Positions 1 through 5,279 of a DNA stretch of 5,279 bases are shown here, one piece after another. This stretch comes from JBPEXY01 sp052031065. GTDB lineage: Bacteria; Pseudomonadota; Gammaproteobacteria; Immundisolibacterales; Immundisolibacteraceae. The stretch's first letter is position 1. Each line of letters starts with the position of its first letter. Location: NCBI GenBank assembly GCA_052031065.1, contig JBPEXY010000139.1:1-5279 (forward strand). Reading direction: 5' to 3'. A program made the translations under genes and the position numbers. The notes beneath the pieces were generated by a model. It saw only the letters and a list, made by a program, of their open reading frames with translations, made no database searches and was not told the DNA's origin.

Positions 1-189
1 GTGATACCAGGCTCCTTTCTTGGCCGCGATGGTAATCAGTCAGCCAGCCACGGGCAGTTTGTCAGTGCCAGCGCATCGGACCGGAATAACCCCGGCCGCC
101 ACTATGTGCGTTGTGCACTGGTGGCACCCGTTGCGGAGTGTGAACAGGGATTACGCCGCATCGCCCATTTGCTTGAACAGGTTGCTTGA
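1..189 (+). CDS. dapC: Succinyldiaminopimelate aminotransferase, C-terminal end (5' partial)
   Basis: Only the last 62 codons are present; the frame is open from the first base, so the gene starts outside the window. DapC is a cytoplasmic PLP-dependent class I/II aminotransferase that converts N-succinyl-2-amino-6-ketopimelate to N-succinyl-LL-diaminopimelate with glutamate as amino donor. The visible tail fits the C-terminal small domain of this family: a PGSFLGR stretch (residues 3-9), then NPGRHYVR (30-37), whose last Arg is the likely substrate-carboxylate-binding arginine, then ALVAP and an amphipathic closing helix. About 17 residues rich in Ser/Ala/Gln (roughly 12-28) lie between the two motifs, where family members as I remember them have only a short loop. 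The active-site lysine would be upstream and cannot be checked. The position directly before dapD strongly supports DapC over other aminotransferases such as AspC or ArgD. Confidence 0.82.
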   Translation: MIPGSFLGRDGNQSASHGQFVSASASDRNNPGRHYVRCALVAPVAECEQGLRRIAHLLEQVA

Positions 190-353
190 GTAATGCGTTG
201 ATTACCACTGGACACTACAGGCGATAGCCGCGCCACAAAACAGCGCGACCCTTTAGAATAACCAGCCGCGCTAGCGGAACAGGCTTAATCCTGCTGTCCG
301 CTGCGGCGGATTTACCACCACCGTCAACTAAAACCAGAGACTGAAGAGAACTT
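190..353 (+). other. dapC-dapD intergenic region with small hairpins
   Basis: These 164 bp hold no convincing gene. Three short inverted repeats can be read: CGCGC (229-233) with GCGCG (243-247), 9-nt loop; CCGC (266-269) with GCGG (274-277), 4-nt loop; and TCCGC (297-301) with GCGGA (306-310), 4-nt loop, followed by TTT. No strong sigma70 promoter is evident; the best -35-like string, TTGATT at 198-203, has only a poor -10 (GCGATA) 17 nt later. The gap is long enough for a dapD promoter or an attenuator-like leader, but the sequence alone does not settle it. Confidence 0.4.
297..313 (+). terminator. Weak terminator- or attenuator-like hairpin before dapD
   Basis: TCCGC (297-301), loop TGCG (302-305) and GCGGA (306-310) form a GC-rich 5-bp stem followed by only three T's. 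It sits about 40 nt before the dapD start. The stem is short and the T tract poor, so efficient termination is doubtful; it could be a partial terminator for dapC or a leader structure. Confidence 0.2.
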
Positions 354-1172
354 ATGGAAACCTTGCAAAGCGTGATTGAATCGGCCTTCGAAAACCGCGC
401 AGAACTATCACCCGGCAACGCGGACCCACAGGTTGTCGATGCAGTAAATCAGGCGTTGGCGCTGATCGACAGCGGAGAACAGCGGGTAGCTGAACCGACC
501 ACCGGCGGCTGGCAGGTCAACGACTGGCTAAAAAAAGCGGTTCTGCTGTCGTTCCGACTCAACGATAACGCGCCATTGGAAGGTGGATTCACCCGCTATT
601 TCGACAAGGTAGAGAGTAAATTTGACGGCTGGAGTGACGCGCAGTTTGCGGCTGCAGGCTGTCGTGTCGTACCGCCTGCGGTGGTCCGTAAAGGCAGCTA
701 TATCGGCCGTAACGTGGTGCTGATGCCCTCATACGTCAACATCGGCGCCTACGTCGATGATGGCACCATGGTCGACACATGGGCGACAGTCGGTTCCTGC
801 GCGCAGATTGGCAAAAACGTTCACCTTTCCGGCGGTGTTGGCATCGGCGGAGTACTCGAGCCGCTGCAGGCAGCACCAACCATTATCGAAGACAACTGTT
901 TCATCGGCGCCCGCTCGGAAATTGTCGAGGGTGTGATCGTTGAGCACGACTCCGTGATCTCCATGGGGGTCTATATAGGCCAAAGCACCAAGATCTATAA
1001 CCGCGCTACCGGCGAGGTTAGTTACGGCCGTGTACCGGCCGGATCGGTCGTGGTGTCCGGCAACCTGCCGGCAGGTGATGGTAGCCATAGCCTGTATTGC
1101 GCAGTCATTGTCAAACAGATCGACGCCCAGACCCGCTCCAAGGTGAGTATCAACGAACTGCTGCGCGACTGA
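354..1172 (+). CDS. dapD: 2,3,4,5-tetrahydropyridine-2,6-dicarboxylate N-succinyltransferase (DapD)
   Basis: DapD transfers succinyl from succinyl-CoA to tetrahydrodipicolinate, giving N-succinyl-2-amino-6-ketopimelate, the committed step of the succinylase branch of DAP/lysine synthesis; the family is a cytoplasmic trimer. The 272-residue product matches the usual ~274. Residues 1-100 form the helical N-terminal domain (WLKKAVLLSFR at 58-68). From about 106 to 235 runs the left-handed beta-helix of hexapeptide repeats, with MPSYVNIGAYVDDGTMVDTW (124-143), a Gly-rich HLSGGVGIGG stretch (157-166), FIGARSEIVEG (183-193) and YGRVPAGSVVVSGNLP (224-239). Asp141 and Glu189 match the Asp/Glu pair proposed as catalytic in the mycobacterial enzyme. 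The start at 354 is supported by a GAAGAGA Shine-Dalgarno (343-349) and by alignment of the N-terminus with known DapD proteins. The stop TGA shares its A with the next gene's ATG. Confidence 0.98.
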   Translation: METLQSVIESAFENRAELSPGNADPQVVDAVNQALALIDSGEQRVAEPTTGGWQVNDWLKKAVLLSFRLNDNAPLEGGFTRYFDKVESKFDGWSDAQFAAAGCRVVPPAVVRKGSYIGRNVVLMPSYVNIGAYVDDGTMVDTWATVGSCAQIGKNVHLSGGVGIGGVLEPLQAAPTIIEDNCFIGARSEIVEGVIVEHDSVISMGVYIGQSTKIYNRATGEVSYGRVPAGSVVVSGNLPAGDGSHSLYCAVIVKQIDAQTRSKVSINELLRD

Positions 1173-1522
1173 TGATTGTCTACGGAATCAGTAACTGTGA
1201 CACCGTGCGCAAAGCACGACGCTGGCTCGATCAGCAGCAGATCGATTACCGTTTTCACGACCTGCGCGCCGATGGTATCGACGCTGATACTGTTCAACAA
1301 TGGTGTCAACTGGTTTCATGGGAGCAGCTCCTCAATCGCCGCAGTACCACATGGCGACAGCTGGATGAAAACGCCACGGCCGCTGTTGATCAGCCACGCG
1401 CCGTTGAGCTGATGGTCTCCCATCCGACTTTGATCAAGCGTCCGGTACTGGTGACTGATACCGGAATCGAGATTGGCTTCAAGGCAGCCCGTTACGCTGA
1501 GCTTTTCAACGTCGATGAGTAG
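1172..1522 (+). CDS. yffB: ArsC/Spx-family thioredoxin-fold protein, YffB-like
   Basis: The product is 116 residues, close to E. coli YffB (about 118). It is a single ArsC-family domain with a thioredoxin-like fold: a first beta strand (IVYGIS), the loop NCDTVRKA (8-15) with Cys9, then helix, and LIKRPVLV (87-94) containing the Arg90-Pro91 pair that forms the cis-proline active-site element. Cys9 is followed by Asp-Thr-Val, so the CXXC disulfide of Spx is absent and a monothiol chemistry would be expected. True arsenate reductase activity is not implied; YffB-like proteins have been proposed to be glutathione-dependent reductases, but their physiological role is unclear. The start at 1172 is chosen because it begins exactly at the conserved first strand and overlaps the dapD stop by 1 nt (TGATG); an upstream in-frame ATG at 1097 would add a nonsense extension inside dapD. 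There is no clear Shine-Dalgarno, so coupling to dapD translation is likely. Confidence 0.9.
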   Translation: MIVYGISNCDTVRKARRWLDQQQIDYRFHDLRADGIDADTVQQWCQLVSWEQLLNRRSTTWRQLDENATAAVDQPRAVELMVSHPTLIKRPVLVTDTGIEIGFKAARYAELFNVDE

Positions 1523-2645
1523 CGTTCTGCAGCTCTGTAGTGAACTGGTAGCGCGCCCGTCGGTCACTCCCGACGACAGCGGTTGCCAGCAACTACTGGC
1601 GGCACGCCTGCAACCATTAGGGTTCACTATCGAGCATCTGCGCTTTGGCGAAGTCGATAATCTCTGGGCGGTAATTGGCGATAGCGGCCCGCTGTTCTGT
1701 TTCGCCGGCCATACCGATGTGGTGCCGCCCGGTGAGCTGGAACAGTGGCACAGCGACCCGTTCGAACCAACCATTCGTGATGGCATGCTCTTCGGTCGCG
1801 GCGCTGCCGACATGAAAGGCAGTCTGGCGGCTATGGTCGTCGCTACCGAACTGTTTCTCGCCAGTAACCAACTGCAGGGCAGGCTGGCGTTTCTGATCAC
1901 CAGCGATGAGGAGGGACCAGCCGTAGACGGTACCACCCGTGTCCTCGACTGGCTTGCTGAACGGGATATTCAAATTGACTGCTGCCTGGTTGGTGAACCG
2001 AGCAGCGCCGAACGCCTCGCCGACCGAATCCGCAACGGCAGACGCGGTTCACTCAACGGCACACTGAAGCTGTTCGGCGTGCAGGGCCACGTTGCCTATC
2101 CAGACGATGCGGACAACCCCATACACCGGGTGGGACAGATCATCAGCGATCTGGCTGCCACCGAATGGGACCAGGGAGACGAGCGCTTTCCGCCGACCAG
2201 TTTTCAGATCAGCAATATTAATGGTGGAACTGGCGCGACCAATGTCATACCCGGTCAGGTCAGGCTCGATTTTAACTTTCGCCATGGTCCGGCCAGCCCA
2301 CAGGAGTCGCTGAAAAGTCGACTCACACGGATTGTCGAAACCGCTGGCTGCGATTATGAACTGAGCTGGACAACCAGCGGCGCACCGTTTTTTTGCCCCG
2401 CCGGCTCCTTCATCGACTCGGTCTGCGACGCCATAGCCGAAAATTGCGGTACAAAGCCTGAACTCTCAACCGGTGGTGGAACATCAGATGGTCGTTTCAT
2501 CGCCACCACCGGAACCCAGGTGGTGGAACTCGGACCGCGTAATGCGTCGATTCATAAAATCAATGAATCGACGCCCATCGATGAGCTGGAACAACTGACG
2601 CAGATCTACCTCTCCATTTTGCACCGGGTCATCGGCAGCAACTGA
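1515..2645 (+). CDS. dapE: Succinyl-diaminopimelate desuccinylase (DapE)
   Basis: DapE is a cytoplasmic dinuclear-zinc M20-family amidohydrolase that cleaves N-succinyl-LL-diaminopimelate to succinate and LL-diaminopimelate. The 376-residue length matches the usual ~375. Metal and catalytic residues are all visible: AGHTDVVPPG (64-73) gives His66 and Asp68, GRGAADMKGS (94-103) gives the bridging Asp99, SDEEGPA (130-136) gives the general base Glu132 and ligand Glu133, GEPS (160-163) gives Glu161, and RNASIHKINE (342-351) gives His347. The catalytic domain is split around residues 180-290 by the dimerisation/lid domain (GVQGHVAYPD region). The start at 1515 overlaps yffB by 8 nt and yields a normal DapE N-terminus; an upstream in-frame ATG at 1473 would add 14 residues with no family support. 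No strong Shine-Dalgarno precedes it, which fits coupling within the operon. Confidence 0.98.
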   Translation: MSSVLQLCSELVARPSVTPDDSGCQQLLAARLQPLGFTIEHLRFGEVDNLWAVIGDSGPLFCFAGHTDVVPPGELEQWHSDPFEPTIRDGMLFGRGAADMKGSLAAMVVATELFLASNQLQGRLAFLITSDEEGPAVDGTTRVLDWLAERDIQIDCCLVGEPSSAERLADRIRNGRRGSLNGTLKLFGVQGHVAYPDDADNPIHRVGQIISDLAATEWDQGDERFPPTSFQISNINGGTGATNVIPGQVRLDFNFRHGPASPQESLKSRLTRIVETAGCDYELSWTTSGAPFFCPAGSFIDSVCDAIAENCGTKPELSTGGGTSDGRFIATTGTQVVELGPRNASIHKINESTPIDELEQLTQIYLSILHRVIGSN

Positions 2646-2674
2646 ACACGACTCCCGGTAAGGTCAGGATAAGC
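2646..2674. other. Convergent gap between dapE and the PIN toxin
   Basis: Only 29 bp separate the dapE stop (plus strand) from the toxin stop (minus strand). I see no stem-loop with a T tract on either strand here, so either termination is factor-dependent or transcripts from both sides run into each other's coding region. Confidence 0.5.
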
Positions 2675-3076
2675 TCAGGCACGGGCATCCATTCGCCGCA
2701 ATGTGCCCGGCCATTTGAGGATCGCTTCATCAGCGGTAATCAGCGTTGCCGACAATAAAACCGAGGTCGCGGCGATCATCCGGTCCGCCGGATCGGGAGT
2801 CAGCCCTTCCAGCTCTACCGCCAACAGCCCTACTTCACCATCAATGGGCGCTTCGCGCACTCCCGCCTGCAGTAAACGGGTACGCCATGTTCGCAGCGGC
2901 ATCACCATCTCCAGCTGATTGCGATACTGCAGCATGGTCATTTCCCAGAAGCTGATGGCGCTGACAAACAACTCATTGTTACCCAACGCTGCGTCAATGG
3001 CATCACGTGCTTCCTGGCCGAGGATGTCACAGTCCTGAGTCACCCAGATCAGCACATGGGTATCGAGCACAATCAC
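2675..3076 (-). CDS. PIN-domain toxin ribonuclease (VapC-like, type II toxin-antitoxin)
   Basis: The product has 133 residues, the usual length of a single-domain PIN toxin. PIN toxins are Mg2+-dependent endoribonucleases that block translation, often by cutting tRNA or rRNA. The four conserved acidic residues are present: Asp5 in VLDTHVLIW (3-11), Glu45 in SAISFWEM (39-46), Asp98 in DPADRMIAAT (95-104) and Asp116 in LITADEAI (112-119). The LDTHVLIW start, the SFWEM motif and the DPADR motif resemble the Sll0205-like PIN subgroup (COG3744), whose partners are usually Phd-type antitoxins; this assignment is from memory. The start is GTG at 3076-3074, overlapping the antitoxin stop as GTGA, with GGGGA at 3088-3084 on the minus strand as a possible Shine-Dalgarno 7 nt away. 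The target RNA cannot be read from sequence. All catalytic residues are intact, so it is probably functional. Confidence 0.93.
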   Translation of the reverse strand: MIVLDTHVLIWVTQDCDILGQEARDAIDAALGNNELFVSAISFWEMTMLQYRNQLEMVMPLRTWRTRLLQAGVREAPIDGEVGLLAVELEGLTPDPADRMIAATSVLLSATLITADEAILKWPGTLRRMDARA

Positions 3077-3297
3077 TTCGATTTCCCCGAAGCCAGGGAA
3101 GGACTGACGATATCACCGCGAATCACCACTGATCCTGGCAGATGGCCCATTAACGTTTCCGGGCGCTCAATGTTTGGAATCAACTGCGCTACCAGCTTCC
3201 CCTCATCGGTGATTTTGACACAACGACCGTCACTGATCACCGAGTCCAGCAGTTCGTTAAAACGACTCTGAAACTCGGAAAGTTTCACTTCCGTCAT
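3073..3297 (-). CDS. Phd/YefM-family antitoxin
   Basis: The product is a 74-residue antitoxin paired with the PIN toxin. Residues 1-45 fit the Phd/YefM DNA-binding and dimerisation domain: a beta strand and helix (EVKLSEFQSRFNELLDSV, 3-20), then GRCVKITDEGKLVAQLIP (24-41), matching the family pattern of a Gly, an I-T pair, GK and an A-x-L-I/V-P ending. Residues 46-74 (with GSVVIRGDIVSP at 55-66) are the likely toxin-neutralising tail, probably disordered until bound. The start at 3297 is chosen because AGGAG lies 8 nt upstream (3310-3306 on the minus strand) and the N-terminus then matches the family. The reading frame stays open upstream to a GTG at 3366, but that would add 23 residues without similarity and would begin near or before the proposed transcription start. 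Such antitoxins usually repress their own operon, alone and with toxin. Confidence 0.9.
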   Translation of the reverse strand: MTEVKLSEFQSRFNELLDSVISDGRCVKITDEGKLVAQLIPNIERPETLMGHLPGSVVIRGDIVSPSLASGKSK

Positions 3298-3305
3298 TAC
3301 AGGTT

Positions 3306-3310
3306 CTCCT
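3306..3310 (-). promoter_or_regulatory. Shine-Dalgarno fixing the antitoxin start
   Basis: AGGAG on the minus strand, 8 nt before the ATG whose A is at 3297. It is the strongest ribosome binding site in the module and decides between this start and the in-frame starts further upstream (ATG at 3357, GTG at 3366). Confidence 0.8.
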
Positions 3311-3367
3311 CTCAAACTCCGCCCACCTGTGTTGTCCGTCACACTGTTTTTTTTCATCCCTGCCACG

Positions 3368-3396
3368 AATATACCCGTTAACTAAACATCCGTTAA
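3368..3396 (-). promoter_or_regulatory. Candidate sigma70 promoter of the toxin-antitoxin operon
   Basis: Read on the minus strand, TTAACG (3396-3391) is a 4/6 match to the -35 box, and TATATT (3373-3368) is a good -10, separated by exactly 17 nt. Transcription would begin near 3361 and leave a leader of about 65 nt before the antitoxin ATG. This is an inference from spacing and consensus only. Confidence 0.5.
3375..3396 (-). repeat. Paired TTAACGG direct repeats, candidate autoregulatory operator
   Basis: On the minus strand TTAACGG occurs at 3396-3390 and again at 3381-3375, with a 15-nt period. The first copy contains the proposed -35 box; the second lies in the spacer and includes the palindrome GTTAAC (3382-3377). 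Both are placed where a bound antitoxin would block RNA polymerase. The repeat is short and could be chance. Confidence 0.4.
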
Positions 3397-3425
3397 GTTT
3401 TTACTGAGACTGCGCCCCACCAAGA

Positions 3426-3445
3426 CCGCTTCAGCTCTATAGCGG
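3426..3445 (-). terminator. Weak hairpin just after the mutase stop codon
   Basis: On the minus strand CCGCT (3445-3441) can pair with AGCGG (3430-3426) across a 10-nt loop, beginning 5 nt after the mutase stop. No T run follows, so it is a poor intrinsic terminator; it may only be a 3'-end structure. If termination is incomplete, mutase transcripts would continue into the toxin-antitoxin module, which lies on the same strand. Confidence 0.22.
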
Positions 3446-3450
3446 AGCCT

Positions 3451-5279
3451 CTACATGCTGCGCCGATACTCCCCACCCACCTGGTAAAGCGCACCACTAA
3501 TCTGTCCCAACGAGCTCTGTTTCACCGTCTCCATCAACTGGCCGAACAGGTTGCCGCCGGAAACCGCGGTTTTGCGCAGCGACGCCAGAGCCAGTTCCGT
3601 CTTTTCAGCGTGGAATTCGTGGAAGGCATTCACCGCGTCGATCTGCTGCTGCTTCTCTTTTGCGGAAGAACGAACCAGCTCGAGTAGTGTTTCATTAGCC
3701 ACATCGGCCTGCTCATCCATGAAAGTGTTCACACCGATCAGTGGCAACGAGCCATTATGCTTACGATGTTCGTACTCCATGCTCTCGTCCTGAATCCTGC
3801 CGCGCTGGTACATGGTCTCCATCGCACCAAGCACACCACCGCGCTCCGAAATGCGTTCAAATTCCTGATAGACCGCCTCCTCCACCAGGTCAGTCAGGGC
3901 ACTGATCACATAGGAGCCCTGCAGCGGGTTTTCGTTCTGATTCAGCCCCAGTTCACGGTTGATGATCAGTTGAATCGCCACCGCGCGCCGCACTGACTCT
4001 TCGGTCGGCGTGGTCACCGCCTCGTCATAAGCGTTGGTATGCAGGCTATTGCAGGAATCGTAAAGGGCATAGAGCGCCTGCAGCGTGGTGCGGATATCAT
4101 TGAACTGCACCTCCTGGGCGTGCAAGCTGCGTCCGGAGGTCTGGATGTGGTATTTCATCATCTGTCCGCGGGGTGAGGCGCCATAACGCTCGCGCATCGC
4201 CCGCGCCCAGATCCGCCGTGCTACCCGGCCCAGCACCGCATATTCGGGGTCCATACCATTGGAGAAGAAAAACGACAGGTTGGGCGCAAAATCGTCGATC
4301 TTCATCCCCCGCGCCAGGTAATACTCAACAATGGTGAACCCATTGGAAAGGGTAAACGCCAGCTGCGATATCGGGTTCGCACCCGCTTCGGCAATGTGAT
4401 AGCCACTGATGGAGACGCTGTAGAAATTACGCACGCCTGTGTCGGTGAACCACTGCTGCACATCGCCCATCATGCGCATGGCAAATTCGGTGGAGAAAAT
4501 ACAGGTGTTCTGCGCCTGGTCCTCCTTGAGAATATCGGCCTGAACCGTGCCGCGCACCTGCTGCAGCGCATCGCTGCGGATACGCTGGTAAACCTCAGGC
4601 TCCAGCAACTGGTCACCGGTCACGCCAAGCATGCCCAACCCGAGTCCATCGTTGCCTTCCGGCAACTCTCCGCGGTAGGCGGGACGCAGTCGGTCGCGAT
4701 ACAGGTCGGCAATTTTCTTCTCGGCCGATTCCCACTCGCCGCTGTTGCGCAGATATTTCTCCACCTGCTGATCGATGGCCGTGTTGAGAAAGATCGCCAG
4801 AATCATCGGTGCCGGCCCGTTAATGGTCAGCGATACTGAAGTCGTTGGGTCACAGAGGTCAAAACCTGAATAGAGCTTTTTGGCGTCGTCCAGCGTGGCG
4901 ATGGAAACCCCGGAGTTGCCGACCTTGCCATAAATATCCGGTCGGGTATGAGGGTCTTCACCGTAAAGAGTTACCGAATCGAAGGCAGTGGAGAGCCGCG
5001 TCGCCGGGTGGCCACCTGCCAGATAATGAAAACGGCGGTTAGTCCGTTCCGGAGTCCCCTCACCAGCAAACATGCGCACCGGATCTTCACCCTGACGCCG
5101 GTAGGGGTAGACGCCACCGGTATAGGGGAAGTATCCGGGTAGGTGTTCACGGCCAAGAAAATTGAGCAGATCACCCGGGTCTCGATAATCCGGCGGCGCA
5201 ATTTTGGGTATCTTCAGGTGGCTCAGGCTTTGAAAATAGTTGTCGCCCTTAATCTCGCGGCCACGCACCTTGTAGCTGT
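3451..5279 (-). CDS. icmF: Fused isobutyryl-CoA mutase IcmF, C-terminal mutase domain (5' partial)
   Basis: This frame runs off the right edge and covers the last ~608 residues of a protein whose family is about 1,090 long; the N-terminal B12-binding domain and the MeaI-type GTPase chaperone domain of IcmF would lie outside. IcmF interconverts isobutyryl-CoA and n-butyryl-CoA by a radical adenosylcobalamin mechanism. Numbering from the codon at 5268, the substrate TIM barrel starts near YRDPGDLLNFLG (28-39) and includes YPYRRQGEDPVRMFAGEGTP (54-73) and RLSTAFDSVTLYGED (91-105). An inserted segment (about 170-240, including NDGLGLGMLGVTGDQ) is absent from ordinary methylmalonyl-CoA mutases. 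In ILKEDQAQNTCIF (246-258) Gln253 occupies the place of the carboxylate-binding Arg of methylmalonyl-CoA mutase, and SISGYH (286-291) supplies the conserved active-site His291. The tail ending in YRRSM is typical of IcmF. No frameshift or stop is seen. A standalone mutase subunit is possible but less likely; the first visible residues (SYKVRGREIKGDNY) continue an upstream domain. Confidence 0.93.
   Translation of the reverse strand, partial: SYKVRGREIKGDNYFQSLSHLKIPKIAPPDYRDPGDLLNFLGREHLPGYFPYTGGVYPYRRQGEDPVRMFAGEGTPERTNRRFHYLAGGHPATRLSTAFDSVTLYGEDPHTRPDIYGKVGNSGVSIATLDDAKKLYSGFDLCDPTTSVSLTINGPAPMILAIFLNTAIDQQVEKYLRNSGEWESAEKKIADLYRDRLRPAYRGELPEGNDGLGLGMLGVTGDQLLEPEVYQRIRSDALQQVRGTVQADILKEDQAQNTCIFSTEFAMRMMGDVQQWFTDTGVRNFYSVSISGYHIAEAGANPISQLAFTLSNGFTIVEYYLARGMKIDDFAPNLSFFFSNGMDPEYAVLGRVARRIWARAMRERYGASPRGQMMKYHIQTSGRSLHAQEVQFNDIRTTLQALYALYDSCNSLHTNAYDEAVTTPTEESVRRAVAIQLIINRELGLNQNENPLQGSYVISALTDLVEEAVYQEFERISERGGVLGAMETMYQRGRIQDESMEYEHRKHNGSLPLIGVNTFMDEQADVANETLLELVRSSAKEKQQQIDAVNAFHEFHAEKTELALASLRKTAVSGGNLFGQLMETVKQSSLGQISGALYQVGGEYRRSM

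Noticed and set aside
729..1088. A 119-codon minus-strand open frame opposite dapD.
   Set aside because: The dapD beta-helix codons explain it; the translation has no domain and no neighbours on that strand.
1316..1936. A 206-codon open frame on the minus strand opposite yffB and dapE.
   Set aside because: It lies antisense to two well-supported genes, has low-complexity Ser/Arg-rich composition and no recognisable domain; it is a shadow of GC-rich coding sequence.
2682..2709. Inverted repeat CGGGCA / TGCCCG near the toxin 3' end.
   Set aside because: It has a 16-nt loop, lies within toxin coding sequence, and has no T tract on either side; most likely chance.
3347..3354. A run of eight T's on the plus strand that could be a terminator tail.
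   Set aside because: The sequence before it forms at best a 4-bp stem (TGTG with CACA), and no plus-strand gene ends nearby; on the minus strand it is simply an A tract in the antitoxin leader.
4396..4839. A 147-codon open frame on the plus strand inside the mutase gene.
   Set aside because: It is fully antisense to the conserved IcmF mutase domain and its His/Leu/Ala-rich translation resembles no family; no ribosome binding site is evident.
1..5279. Search for CRISPR arrays, tRNA or rRNA genes, transposases, integrases and att-like flanking repeats.
   Set aside because: None was recognised by eye on either strand; nearly all of the window is accounted for by the six annotated genes.

Overview
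The window looks like chromosomal DNA of a gammaproteobacterium with moderately high GC. The basis is the gene order dapC-dapD-arsC-like(yffB)-dapE, which is typical of that class, and a DapD that is nearly superimposable on the enterobacterial enzyme from memory of the family. No database search was possible, so genus-level placement is not attempted.

Left part (1-2645, plus strand): a lysine/meso-diaminopimelate cluster using the succinylase branch. It holds the last 62 codons of the succinyl-DAP aminotransferase (dapC), a 164-bp gap with small hairpins, then dapD, a small ArsC/Spx-family thioredoxin-fold protein (YffB-like), and dapE. The last three genes overlap by 1 and 8 nt and the two internal starts lack a clear Shine-Dalgarno, so they are probably one translationally coupled mRNA. 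DapD succinylates tetrahydrodipicolinate, DapC transaminates the product, and DapE removes the succinyl group to give LL-diaminopimelate for lysine and peptidoglycan.

Middle (2675-3297, minus strand): a two-gene type II toxin-antitoxin module. A Phd/YefM-like antitoxin comes first, overlapping by 4 nt (GTGA) a PIN-domain (VapC-like) ribonuclease toxin with all four expected acidic residues. A candidate promoter with two direct TTAACGG repeats lies just upstream. The toxin converges on dapE with only 29 bp between the stop codons.

Right part (3451-5279, minus strand): the C-terminal ~608 residues of an adenosylcobalamin-dependent acyl-CoA mutase of the fused isobutyryl-CoA mutase (IcmF) type, running off the window. 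A Gln stands where methylmalonyl-CoA mutases have their carboxylate-binding Arg, which favours an isobutyryl-CoA-like substrate.

The three blocks appear functionally unrelated. I see no new multi-gene system. The points most worth a second look are the promoter/repeat arrangement of the toxin-antitoxin module, the redox-like gene locked between dapD and dapE, and the substrate class of the mutase.
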